This document shows, in pieces, positions 37,388 through 48,814 of a stretch of 64,000 nt of DNA. The stretch lies in the NCBI RefSeq assembly GCF_020882245.1, contig NC_083599.1, positions 45,596,748-45,660,747 of the forward strand, read 5' to 3'. Each line of letters starts with the position of its first letter. Position 1 is the first letter of the stretch. Both the position numbers and the translations under genes were made by a program. Origin of the DNA: Rhopalosiphum padi. Its lineage: Eukaryota > Arthropoda > Insecta > Hemiptera > Aphididae. The notes beneath the pieces were generated by a model that was not told the origin of the DNA, ran no database searches, and saw nothing but the letters and a program-made list of their open reading frames with translations.

Positions 37388-37790
37388 TCTAAACGGAGAT
37401 GATTTGTCAATCTAGGATATATTATATAATATATATTTAAATTGTAATATATATTATTTTTTTTTTGATACAAGTAATTTATTTTTCAAGTAGGATTTAG
37501 GACAGGTTGCATATAGATACCGTACTTAGTATCACAGATTATGCTAGTTTATTTATCTTATATATAAATACTATAGGTATACTAAATTATGCAAAGAAAA
37601 TGCCAATCTTAACTACTGATGAAAGTTTGAAGTTTCTACGACTTATACTTTTTGAATAACAATACAAATATTTTAAATCGTTTTAAGATATATAGTTATT
37701 TTACGTGATTTCGTAAAAATTTAAATTTCATATGCTCATAAATTTTTACTCGCATTGAACGATCTTAGCAAAATGAAAATTTTTATGCAT
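37388..37790 (-). repeat. GATTCTGAACGGAG repeat family, truncated copy D
   Basis: An inverted partner of copy A. GATTCTAAACGGAGATGATT at 37385 is followed by the matching ATATTA/TTTAAATTGTAATAT block, then about 230 bp of unrelated DNA, then TTACGTGATTTCGTAAA and TCATATGCTCATAAA near 37690-37750. Its left flank (37300-37384) is an inverted copy of the flank at 36860-36960 (both contain AGTGACCTACTCTCCA or its complement), so A and D form a large imperfect palindrome. Confidence 0.65.
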
Positions 37791-38437
37791 TGGTGGAAGG
37801 TGGAATTATCAACAATTATTGATTGATGACAATGTTTATAAAACAGATACCTAATACCTGCAAATAATATTGTGACTATCATTTATGACAAAACAGATAA
37901 CAGAATTGTCACGCCAAGCTAATAGCATAGGTATATTCTTTAGTCTAACCTAAGCCTAATAAATTTAATTGTAAATAAATTGTAAGCTTAATAATTTTCT
38001 TTTTTTAAATAAGTACCTACTTATTTGTAAAATATTTTCTTAAAAATAATAATAAAATAAAATTTATAAAATTAATTATAAAAGATTTTTTAGTTAGCTA
38101 TATGGAATATAATTATTAATATAATTAATAAATACAAATTGCGTTGAGGACAATTATAAAGGTTTCCTTTTTATAAAATATAGTCCATATTGTGTAATTA
38201 GTAATTACGTTAGGTTAGTGGAGAAATCGCGGTTCCATTAGGTACGTGAAATGAATGCAAACGTTGTCTATTTCGTGAAATGTACAATAACATGATATGG
38301 CTGCGACATATACGATATACTTACATAATTTTATAATCATCAGTATTATCCGATAGGGATAATTTTAGTTTCCTAGAATGTTTGAGAGCTTTATTTTCTT
38401 CGGACCTATTATTACAAGGTGGGGAACACGTACTACA
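37791..38437. other. Intergenic, no feature seen
   Basis: AT-rich sequence without an ORF, repeat or motif that I can support. Confidence 0.5.
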
Positions 38438-38778
38438 TTTATATACAGCAGTTAATGTGCATTGAGTTAGTCCGAGAGTTAGGTGCATATAAACGTATTT
38501 TGAATTCGCGTTAAACTGATGCGCATTTATTATTTAATTTGATTCGTCAAATCGAATTAACTTACTCCGGGATTATGAAATCCATGTAAACATTTTAATG
38601 CAAGTTAATATTTTAGGGGGAATTTTAAAATGTCAAATTATAATTATTTTGGTCATGGTCTTATGGAATACCATCATGTTTATTCGCATTAACTTATAAT
38701 TTTATTCAACATATAATCTTGATATTTTAGGTGCATATAAACCCGCTCTCTAATGCGCATTAACTGCTGCATATAAAC
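38438..38778. repeat. MITE with inverted ends
   Basis: The left end reads TTATATACAGCAGTTAATGT and the complement of the right end reads TTTATATGCAGCAGTTAATG. A second inverted motif, AGGTGCATATAAAC, occurs at 38481 and 38731. About 340 bp, noncoding. No exact target duplication was found. Confidence 0.7.
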
Positions 38779-39547
38779 GTAGGTAGTAATGGTAAAATTC
38801 CGAACTTTTCTATACAAATAATTTAAAACATTTTTAAAATGTAATTGAAAGTTTAAAAGACGCATCGTATCAGTGATGTGGAAAACTGAAACAGCTTCAA
38901 CAGAATAATTCAGTAAAATGTGGTTTAGCATTCATAAAATTACACTTATTTGAGTTAATTATTAATCTTACAAATTTTATTATAAATCTTTAACTCATTT
39001 TTAACCTCTATAACGACATAGATAGTAATCAAATAAAGATCAAAATAATTGATAAAAGATTTTATAATGAATGCTACGACACAAATGATCTTAATTAAAG
39101 TATAATAGTTCAAATATTTCAAATTTATTGTTTTGTCTCAATTATACAAATAAAAAAAAAAAAATCTTTAGGTTTAAATTGTGATAAAATGTATTTATTT
39201 TGAGATGATTCGAAATGATGATATTGAATCAAATATTTAATAAATATTTTATCAATAATATTTTATAATTCTATCAACAGTTAAAACAATTAAACAATTC
39301 ATAATTTGACAGGCATTTCATTTATGTAGTAATGTCCTATGCGATTTATTAGTAATCCTTAAACCGAAAAAAATGTATTATGTATTACAGGGGCGGACTA
39401 GGAGTCCTCATTTTACATTTAAAAAAAAAAAAGGTGTGCAAGTGGGTATCGCTCTGCTGTATAGTAGAGATCGAGAGTTGGTCTCTATAATTGGTGTGTT
39501 AAATTTGTATGCAATGACAGTGACAGGTATAATTGTATACGAAAAAC

Positions 39548-40361
39548 GATTCTGAACGGAGATGATTTGTCAGTCTAGGATAATTAGCAGGATATATTAT
39601 ATTATTACCTATATTTAAATTGTAATATATCGTAATTTTACGCGATTTCGTAAAAAATTAAATTTCATACGCTCATAAAATTATTTCTATATTGACGCTG
39701 GCATTTTTTTTTAGTTATTTGTAGAAAAACTTATGGAGAACCTTGTATTCGGATTTTTAACTTTTAACATATTTCGTAAACATTTGAACTTTAAATACTT
39801 ATCAACAAAAATTGTGACTAACGATTTTTGATTTTTTTTTACTACAATAAGCACAACTTATAATAAATCTTGTACTAAATTTTAAAGATTTTTTGGATAG
39901 CACATTATTTGGATCCTAACCTTGGATAGTTATTTAAAAAAATAAAACTTAGAAAAATCGAAAATTTCAATTGTCTTTAAATAGCTTTAAAAAAAGTCAA
40001 AATATTTTGAAAATTTAATCATAAATAGATAATGCTAATATAAACATTTTGTGAAAATTTCAAGTATTTACAATGATTCGATTTTGAGTTACGGTAAAAT
40101 AAAAAAAATCGATTTTATCAAAAACTGCTTATGCGTAAAAAATTCCGTTTTTCCGTTATTTTTTTAGGGTTTTTCCTGACGCTTTTGAAAACTACGGGAA
40201 ATTTTTTACTTTCGGCCTCTCAAAGTACCAACAAGATTCAATTTCCTTTTCAAAGAAGTGCTGAAGTCACTGCAAAGCACTATTACTTCCCCAAAACGTG
40301 ATGACAGACAAAAAAAAAAACATATTGTAAAATCAATACATTCATCACTTCGTTTAGAATC
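39548..40361 (-). repeat. GATTCTGAACGGAG repeat family, copy B (inverted)
   Basis: An 814 bp copy in the opposite orientation to copies A and C. It begins GATTCTGAACGGAGATGATT and ends with the complement of the left end (CATTCATCACTTCG, TTTAGAATC). All internal landmarks are present in reverse order (TTTTACGCGATTTCGTAA, GTGACTAACGATTTTTGA, TTTTTCCTGACGCTTTTGA, CGTGATGACAG). The adjacent 39440-39547 block corresponds to the flank of copy A. A TE-like start (CAGGGGCGGACTAGGAGTCC) at 39388 precedes it. Confidence 0.8.
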
Positions 40362-40542
40362 TAAAAGAGGAAACATGTTCATAATATATATATTATGTAG
40401 GTAACAAATAATGATTTATAATATAAGATTTATCATGCGTTATCCACATGACACTAAAACACTATATAACTAAGCATATAACACTGCAAGTACGATTTCT
40501 CGATTACCTATAGGCTATAACAAATATTATAATTCAGTATTT

Positions 40543-40694
40543 CAGTGGTAGGTACAACCGTTCATATGCTACCGTGCGCCACATGAATGATATGGGAGGG
40601 AAAATTTTGGTATTGCAAAACGACACTATTGCAACACCTGAAATTTGTTTGGTGTTGCAAATGTAACACTTGCAACACCCCAATTACGCCACTG
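40543..40694. repeat. Short hAT-type MITE candidate
   Basis: CAGTGGTAGGTACAAC at the left and CAGTGGCGTAATTGGGG on the complement of the right end enclose 152 bp with repeated TTGCAACAC words. The flanking 8 bp do not match, so this may be two unrelated ends or a decayed insertion. Confidence 0.4.
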
Positions 40695-41391
40695 CGTAGC
40701 ACACAACTTCATCGCGCCAGTCAGGTAAAATTATTTTCAAATGATAAGCAGATAAGCTAGGTTGGTGACATAACGTGTCATTATACTTTATAATTTAACT
40801 ATGAAATTATATTTATCCATAGATAGGATTGTGTATTATTGTTTATTTAACAATCAAATATAATATATTTTAATTATAAGTAGACGATGATAAAGGAGCC
40901 TCTCATGGCAGCGGCCTCGGTGAATTTCTCCCACTCTCCACCTGGGCCAGTTCACCACTGTTGTATTGCAATATATACCTACCTACCTTTATTAAATTAT
41001 GCAATTAATATGTGTACTGCTGCATAGTAATCATTTACTAGATAAGATAAAATAAATTATTGTATAAAAGAATTGGATAGGTATGTACGTCGAGTATCGA
41101 ATTATATTTAGTTATCATTTCGATTAAATGTTGTCGACATACCGTAACCGTACCGTTTATACGTATAAGAGAACTTACAGAGTTAACAGTTTTAATGAAA
41201 TATTATTTGTGACAAAGTAACATAATATTGTGTTAATTATTTAAACATTTTTTTTTCGTTTATTATTACTAAAATGTTTCAGCACAATGGGTGCTATTAT
41301 AAGTACAGTAATTACAAATTATAATTTAGTTTTTTACATTTATATTAGTGATAAAAGGTTAGGTTAATTCTTGGTTTTAAGTTTTATATTA
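40695..41391. other. Intergenic, no gene seen
   Basis: AT-rich sequence without supported features. It borders the LINE fragment, whose coding frame ends at 41392 with about 100 bp of AT-rich 3' sequence. Confidence 0.45.
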
Positions 41392-42105
41392 TTAAAGTTG
41401 ATTATTTTCATCAACCAATGAGGGCTTTTTAGTGTCCGTTTGGAGGATGTCTTGGGGCAGTCGGGGTCGCAATCGCTTATTTTTGGTTTTCCTTCCTAGT
41501 TGATAATGACGGGCTCCGTCAGAGTGTTTCAGCTTGGCTTGAAAGTTTTTGAGTTGGGTTTTAATCCAGGTATTTATTAGAGATGTTTCAGTGTCATTGT
41601 GTACTTGGCAATTTCTCATAAACCAAGGAGCTTTTAGGCAAATCCTACGGAATTTGTTTTGGAGAGTTTGTATTTTTTTAATTTTAGTGGGTGAGGCTGC
41701 CACCCAAATGGGGAAGGCATACGTTAAAAGTGGTCTGATTATTGAGGTATATAGGAGGAGTGATGACTTGATTTGTAGTGTTGACAAGAGGGTAAATAAT
41801 TCTAATCCTTGTATAGCCTTGTACGAGTTTTTGTTTATATGAGTGTTCCAGGTAAGTTTTCATCTAGATGGACACCTAGGTATTTGACTGTGTCGTGTTT
41901 TTTATTCCATTAAATGACCTGGTTGTTTATGGGGTTTTTATATTTTTTAAGGGTGAATATTTGGACCTCACTTTTAGTTGGGTGTAGATTCAACTACCAT
42001 TTTTTGAACCCGATAATTATTTCATTTAACGAGGATTGTAGATTTTGGATTGCTAGCTCTAAAGAACTGTCTTGGGTGAGAATTGTCGTGTCATCCGCAA
42101 TATTT
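41392..42105 (-). mobile_element. LINE (jockey-like) reverse transcriptase, 3' fragment
   Basis: Minus strand. Near 42105 the frame contains NIADDTTIL, the reverse transcriptase active-site block (family Y/F-A-D-D). It then passes through VKYLGVHLDENLTWNTHI, and an open stretch from 41787 gives LYTSIIRPLLTYAFPIW, IQTLQNKFRRICL and APWFMRN before the stop at 41392. This is the thumb and C-terminal region of jockey-clade ORF2. Stops and a frameshift occur between 41850 and 42000, and everything 5' is missing, so it is a dead 5'-truncated copy. The homologous piece at 24478 comes from a different LINE. Confidence 0.85.
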
Positions 42106-43132
42106 AAAAATAAAACAGTAATTATTACTAATAACAAAGTTATTACATTTTGAGGCTCTTTGAAACACCATGGAAAAATAAAAGTATAAGAAAATGTATA
42201 AATAAAATAGTTCCAACTTTAGTTGAAAGAGGTAAAAAAATGACAATTACTTCATCTGTCCATGGGTAAAATACTTGATAATTTTCTTTTACAGATGCAA
42301 AAACGATATTTTTAATGGGAAACAATATTCGACATAATATTGTAAATAATTATTATTCATTCAAATGAAAAATGGTAAATATATGTCAGTTATTAATATA
42401 TAATAAATAAAATAATGTTAATTTATTAGAATTTTAAGTCTCAATAATGATATATAAATTATAAAATATAACACTTCACTTCGATTTGAATAAACTCTAA
42501 AATGTGTTCGATTTTAATACATTTAATTCAATGCCATAAAATTTATTATAAATACTAATAATATATAATTAATGACCATAAGTATAAGCACTATAAATGT
42601 ATAATTTTATTTCAATAATATTAGCATAAAAACATTTTTCAAATTTATAACTGTCTGAATTGAAATATTTTCAACTATTTATAACTTTATAATACTTGAT
42701 GACTGAAGTGAAATAATATTAAGTGTATAAAATAAATTTTAGGAGATTGGAAACCAAAATAGGTGCAACTAAGGGAGGGGTGGGACACATAAACTCCAAA
42801 TGATTACAGCATTTTTTTGATTCCTAAAATTCATCATTTTAGCAATTATATTTTAAAATATTTTATTTTAGAATGGTTAATTTATCATTTATTTATATTC
42901 GATAACATTATGATCGAAAATAGGTACCATATAAAAAGAGGATTTTCTCATTTGAACTATCAACATCAGTGGCGTATTTAGGATTTTGTCTTATATACGT
43001 TGGCAAGCATATAATTTCCTCTAACGTGGGGGGGGGGGCACTTGCTATTACTGCGGTTTCTCAAAAATGTTGAAAATTTATATACTTATTATCAACAAGT
43101 ACCTACACATAAATATATAAAGCTGTATTTTA
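42106..43132. other. Intergenic with hAT-like ends
   Basis: No gene. Degenerate hAT-type starts occur at about 42760 (AGGTGCAACTAAGGGAGGGG) and 42968 (CAGTGGCGTATTTAGG), the latter followed by a poly-G run near 43028. No pairing ends or duplications could be established. Confidence 0.4.
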
Positions 43133-43949
43133 GATTCTGAACAGAGTGATGAATGTATTGATTTTACAATGATGTTTGTTTTTTTTTTTTTTTTCGTCTG
43201 TCATCACTTTTTGGAGTAGTAATAATGCTTCGATTTTTGACTTCAGCCCTTCTTTGAAAAGGAAAATTCATCTAGTTGGTAGGTACTTTGGGGGGTCAAA
43301 AATAAAAAATTTCCAATAGTTTTCAAAAGCGTCGGGAAAAACCCTGAAAAAATTACGGAAAAACGGGAATTTTTACGCATAACCACTGTTTGACAAAATC
43401 GATTTTTTGATTTTGCTGTAACTCAAAAATGAATCATTGTAAATACTTAGAATTTTTTTAAACTATTTATAAACCATTGAAATTTTCGATTTTTCTAAAT
43501 TTTTTTTCTTAAAATGCCGATAAAAAAATTTGGCATTTCAAAAAATATTTAAAATTTAATGCAATATTTATTATAAGTTATACTTATCGTAGTAAAAAAA
43601 AGATCAAAAATCGTTAGTCACAATTTTTGTTAATAAGCATTTAAAGTTCAAATGTTTAAGAAATATATCAAAATCCTGAAAATTTGCAAGTAATTTAGGA
43701 GTTGAAAATTAATAAAATTTTTGTGATTTTTACCAAGTTTAAAAACCCAATACAAAGTTATCCATAAGTTTTCCTTTAAGAGTAAAAAAAAAATTCCAGC
43801 GTCACTATAGAAAAAATGTTATGAGCGTATGAAATTTAATTTATTACGAAATCACGTAAAATAACGATATATTACAATTTAAATATAGGTAATAATATAA
43901 TATATCCTACTTATTATCATTGACTGAAAAATCATCTCCGTTCAGAATC
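43133..43949 (+). repeat. GATTCTGAACGGAG repeat family, copy C
   Basis: An 817 bp copy in the same orientation as copy A, from GATTCTGAACAGAGTGATGA to the complement of GATTCTGAACGGAGATGATT. Identity to copy A appears very high over the first ~300 bp, including the interrupted poly-T near 43180. The shared outer flank is cut off about 30 bp after the right end (at TGATACCTATCATTCC). Confidence 0.8.
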
Positions 43950-45385
43950 GTTTTTCGTATACAATGATACCTATCATTCCCTGGACTCCCTCCAGTTGAC
44001 GAGCTAATATGATACGGAAAATCTATGTAAACTGATCCCGAACTTTTATCTATATCTAAAAAGTATAAATTAGGTAAACAGACCCTTTCAATGCTATACG
44101 GTATACCATTTCTAGTTCAGAAAATCTATCTAAGTATTTTTTAAATTATTTAATGAAATCAAAGCTTGACGACGAAAGAGATCGTGGAATATTTAGTAGA
44201 CGCGTATATAAGTGATTTTATTATTTTTCTAAATATTGAACTTTTTAAAATTATAAATTAGAGATTATAATTATAGATTTGTAATTTTGTTTAATTTTAC
44301 AAAAATATAACTATTATTTCTAAGATTTTACCCGGGCACCGTTTACATATTATGTGATTTTGTGTTTACCTGTACCTACTTTAGGTGCAGTTTACAATGG
44401 TCGGATACGAATTACCTTATCGTCCTTACCTAATTATTTCGACGATTATTGTAAGCCCATTACTTGTTAACCAGCACCAAATTATTATATATTCTATTTG
44501 AAAAACGATACACCGAACAAAAGAAAGAAGAAGGGTATAAAAATAATAAAAATAATTTTTAATACCATATTTTATATTTGAAACTCAATAATTGTCAAGT
44601 GTCAGAATTCACATCTAATAAATATGGATTATATCCAATTAAAAAGCAATTAATTCATAAATTTTTAGTTTCCATTGTTAAACTGTATAACGCAGACACT
44701 TTGAACTGTCAGATAAAAATTAAAAAATTAAAGTTTAAGAATGCGGATAATGTACTATTACATACATTAAGTATATATTAATGTCTATAGTTATATAACT
44801 AAGTTTAGTATATATAATGTAGGTATAACTTGTATAACTTAAATATAAAATAAAAAGTAAATACAAACGGTATAAAATATTTTTAAAAACCCTACTAAAA
44901 TTTTCACAAAAATACATATTTAATACAATATGTAAATAGTATGTACCTATAATATTTGTGAAATATGTATACTCAATATATCATATTGTTGGAAAAAAAT
45001 AATATTTTTAACAATAAGAAATATACTATAGTTATTTAAACATATACAATTAAGAAATAACAATACAATATTTATTTAGTAGGTACTTAATGCAGGTTCT
45101 ATATGATTTGTAGAAATTTAGAAGATACTTAGATTTACCAAAAAATATTTAAACTTAATAACATTGCTCATGACTTCAAAATTATTTATATTATATGTAT
45201 ACTTTATGTAGGTTTATAATAGTACAAAGTGTCCACGTTCTACAATCCAAAGTTTTACCTGACCATACAGTGTCGGCGTTTTGCACTTTTAATGCTCGAC
45301 CGTACAAAGTAATATAGAACCTATTATAATGTGTCATATTATAGCGGGCATGGACCAATTGCGCCTAACACACAATTTTTGATTA
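43950..45385. other. Intergenic, no gene seen
   Basis: AT-rich. An open stretch at 44578-44781 shows no recognisable protein signature and codon content like the surroundings. Nothing else is supported. Confidence 0.45.
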
Positions 45386-45510
45386 GGGTCAGTATACCAA
45401 TTGTGCTACTTTTATTTTAGGGTCAGTATACCAATTGTGCTACTTTTATTTTAGGGTCAGTATACCAATTGTGCTACTTTTATTTTAGGGTCTGTATACC
45501 AATTGTGCTT
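45386..45510 (+). repeat. 34 bp tandem repeat, 3.7 units
   Basis: Units start at 45386, 45420, 45454 and 45488. Each begins GGGTCAGTATACCAATTGTG and continues CTACTTTTATTTTA. The first three are identical; the last has one change (GGGTCTG) and is cut short. Near-perfect identity implies recent expansion. Confidence 0.95.
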
Positions 45511-45695
45511 GTATAACACTTACTAAAATGATTGAAAATTAAAACTTATTTATTAATCAATGTATTACTGGTTAAAGTGACTAGGTATAATATATTTTAT
45601 AACCAGGGTCAGAACCCTAACCTGTTTGTCGTGGCGCACTTTAATAATCGATAATCTATAAGTATAATAGGGCGTATAGTGTAAATGGTCATTAG

Positions 45696-46340
45696 TAGGG
45701 CTCAGATTTATATGTATTTATGAAACCAAAATATGTATTTTTATGCTACCAAAATATGTACATAAATATGTGCTAAAAAACTCAAAATATGTATTTTACT
45801 AATATAAGGTTATTAAAATTATTTAAAAAACGTATTAAAAATTATAAAATATAAATAAAAAAAAGCTAAAAAATAAAAATATTAATTATCTTGATTACAA
45901 ATTATGATAACATGCATTTTTAAATTTTCAAATTCAAAAGAACATAATAATTAGCGACATTTAACCAAGTTTACAATTGGTTGTGGGGAGGCTTAAATCT
46001 GGGTACCTATTTTTAAATATTTCGATACGCCTAGGAGCTTTTAAAAATAGTTTTTTAACTGTAGATATTAAATCGTCTATTTTTGTAAATTTTGATCGAG
46101 TGGTTTCTGCTATTCGGTGAAATGCGCGTGCTAAATACGTTAAATAGATCATTTAATGAACAAATTGTCGAAATATGTAAGAAAATTTATAAAAATTATT
46201 ATTTTGAGAAATATGTATAAACGTGTAAAATAAAATATAGTTAATTTCATTGAAATCCCTCGAAACGAACTTATCACTCACCTAAATTAATTTATCAAGT
46301 CACAGTAAAAATATGTATTTACATATAAATCCGAGCCCTA
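45696..46340 (-). mobile_element. hAT-like element with transposase fragment
   Basis: The ends are TAGGGCTCAGATTTATATGT at the left and, on the complement of the right end, TAGGGCTCGGATTTATATGT. The flanking 8 bp are GTCATTAG and GTTATTAA, an imperfect target duplication (6 of 8). Inside, on the minus strand at 45961-46152, an open segment reads YLARAFHRIAETTRSKF, LISTVKKLFLKAPRRIEIFK. It resembles the segment after the hAT Cys-His block (AHALxRVAExIR, then KAPxRxxxFK) of a family common in aphids. The element is 645 bp, internally deleted and non-autonomous. Confidence 0.7.
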
Positions 46341-46348
46341 GTTATTAA

Positions 46349-47944
46349 AAACAAGCCATTTCCCATTTTGTTGTATACATACTGAATTTCTGTCATTATT
46401 TTAAAATATAATTTCATAGACGCTTGTAATAATTATATGATCTTTAAACTGACTACATTAAAAAGTACCAAGATAGTTTCAAATGATAAATCTCTCTCAA
46501 ATATGATTTAAAAGAAAAATAAATTAAGAATTATGAGGCGAAATGTGACGGTGGCAAAATGAGAACTGATCACACAATTGCGCAACAAAAAAGGTTAGTC
46601 AACAATAGCAATGCTTAAACGACACGCACTTTATTATTATTATTATTGCTAATAATTATACTTTCAAAACCTCAACGGTAATTTTTATTTTTTAACAACC
46701 ATTACATCGTAACATAGGTGTACATATTTTATATGGACATTGGATATTTATTTTATACTAATAAAAATGTTAATTGTAAAAATGTTAATAATAATGTAAA
46801 TTTAACAAACTAAAAACCTTAAAGATATTAAAAAAGTATAAAACGTACTATATACATCAAAATGCATTAAAAATCTTATATTTATTAAAATTTCAACAAA
46901 TTGAGTATAAAATATACTTGAAGTATAATTTGAAAAATCAAAAAATCTATCAAGTTTAAGATATTTTAAATTAAAAATATAATTAATTTAGTATGACATA
47001 TTACGTGGAACGTAGTTTATTAAACAAAAATGATTGAAAATATAAAATAATAACCTTAAATGCCCCCATTGCCCCCAATAATATATTATAAACCAAAAAT
47101 ACCAAACAAATAAAAATTTCAAGATTAAAATCATTAATACCTAATTAAAACTATGTTTTATAGAAAATGTGTCTAACAAGAAGATAAAAATAATATATTT
47201 TTACAATATATTCACAGCAATAGTAATAAACTAATAAATCATCATTTCTATATAAATTTTAAGTGTTATAGATAATTATTGTTTCATTTAAAAAAATTTA
47301 AAAATGATTTTTTTTAGATAAATCAATAAAATAAGCAAGTTTGGTGATGATAGAAAGTGCATTAATACTTTTTGAATTAAAAGAAAAAAAGTTAAGATAA
47401 TATTATTGTTATTTTACTTGTGAATTTGTGATTTGTGAATATATCAAAAATGTAGATACTATCTATAAATAGTTAAAAAAAGTCCAAATATCATGTGTAG
47501 AAAATGTTAACTGGTGAACATTTCAAGTACATCTAGTTACTTTTTTTGAATTATAACAAAATAAATGTTGTTAAAATCTCATTTTTTCATTATTATATTG
47601 TTTTCTCAAATATTAATTAAAGTATTAATATTTATTTTTCTTTTGACTTCAAATTACTAACAATATTAATTTTTTAAACAGAAAGGATATTGAAGTTGAA
47701 GATTTTAGCATTTTTACTGCTCCACAAGCAGATGACGGACAAAAAAAAATATATACAATATTACTCCCCTCAGAATCTAAAATGAATTTAAAACCTTAAT
47801 TATAAAAATAAATGACATTTAAAACCACTAAATTAATTTTTGCTATTAAATGATAAATATATTTTTTATTAATAGGTTTAAAGAAAGAACATTATTAAAG
47901 ATTTGATAATACCTAATAAGTTGTAAACATTTTTCTTAAGAATT
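46349..47944. other. AT-rich intergenic region
   Basis: No gene. A short relic of the GATTCTGAACGGAG repeat's left end is visible at about 47730-47780 (GATGACGGACAAAAAA, then CAGAATCTAAAA). Confidence 0.4.
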
Positions 47945-48814
47945 CATAGACGCAACAAGGGAGGGGGGCTTAGTGGGCTTAGCCCCTATATATTTTCATA
48001 GCTTCTTCTGATAAAAAATATTGAATCTCAGGATTTTGTGATTTTTGTGATAAAATATTTATTACATTTAATCTTCTATATCTATAATCTCAATATTTAA
48101 ACGAAATAATTATGAAGTTTGAAAATTATTTGTTATTCAGTGTAACTATAGAAAGTGTATAACAGTGGTTTTTCCACATGACTTTGTATTTTGAATTTAC
48201 TCGTGGAATGCTTTGTTGATGTTTTATTAAAATGGATTTTGTTGAAATTTCATATTTTTTAAACCATTACAAGGTTATTACATTTTTCAATAATATTTTT
48301 TTCTCAATACATTCATGGTAATTTTAATTGTTGTTTTAATGATAGATATTCATGCTTTAAAATCAGAAATTACTGAAGCAAGAAACCGCATGATTACCAT
48401 AATACCTGATTTTGATATTAATGATATTAACAAAGTGATTGAAAAACATGTTAATCTCAATCGTTATAAGTTGTAACAAGTAGCAATAAGTATTCCATAA
48501 GCTCAGCCACTTGCAAAAGATCGTTTACTTCTGTGAGGCGTATCAACAATTGGTTACGAACCAGTATACTATAAGACCATTTCACAAATTTGCTAGTTCT
48601 GAATATAGAGAGAGATGTTGTTAACTCGTTAAATAATGAAGACATTTTAGAAGGGTACTGTACAAAAGACACAAAATTTGTATTAAAATTAAATTAAAAT
48701 TATAAAGTTGAATTTGTAATATGTATTATTAATGTAAATTATGGTTGGTATGGGTATGTGTTGTCTTGGTAATTTTAGCCCCCCCCCAAAATATAAGCTC
48801 TAGTTGTGCCTATG
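47945..48814 (+). mobile_element. hAT element relic with transposase C-terminus
   Basis: The left end is CATAGACGCAACAAGGGAGG and the complement of the right end is CATAGGCACAACTAGAGC, both followed by G-rich tracts. Inside, on the plus strand, 48345-48690 decodes with stops and shifts as DIHALKSEITEARNRMI, then SISSATCKRSFTSVRRINNW, LRTSIL and NLLVLNIEREM. This is the dimerisation domain of a ZMYM1-like hAT transposase (SxxxCERSFSxxRRINNWLR). No exact target duplication is visible. About 0.87 kb, inactive. Confidence 0.72.

Noticed and set aside
40543..40694. Target duplication for the short hAT MITE candidate.
   Set aside because: The flanking octamers CAGTATTT and CGTAGCAC do not match.
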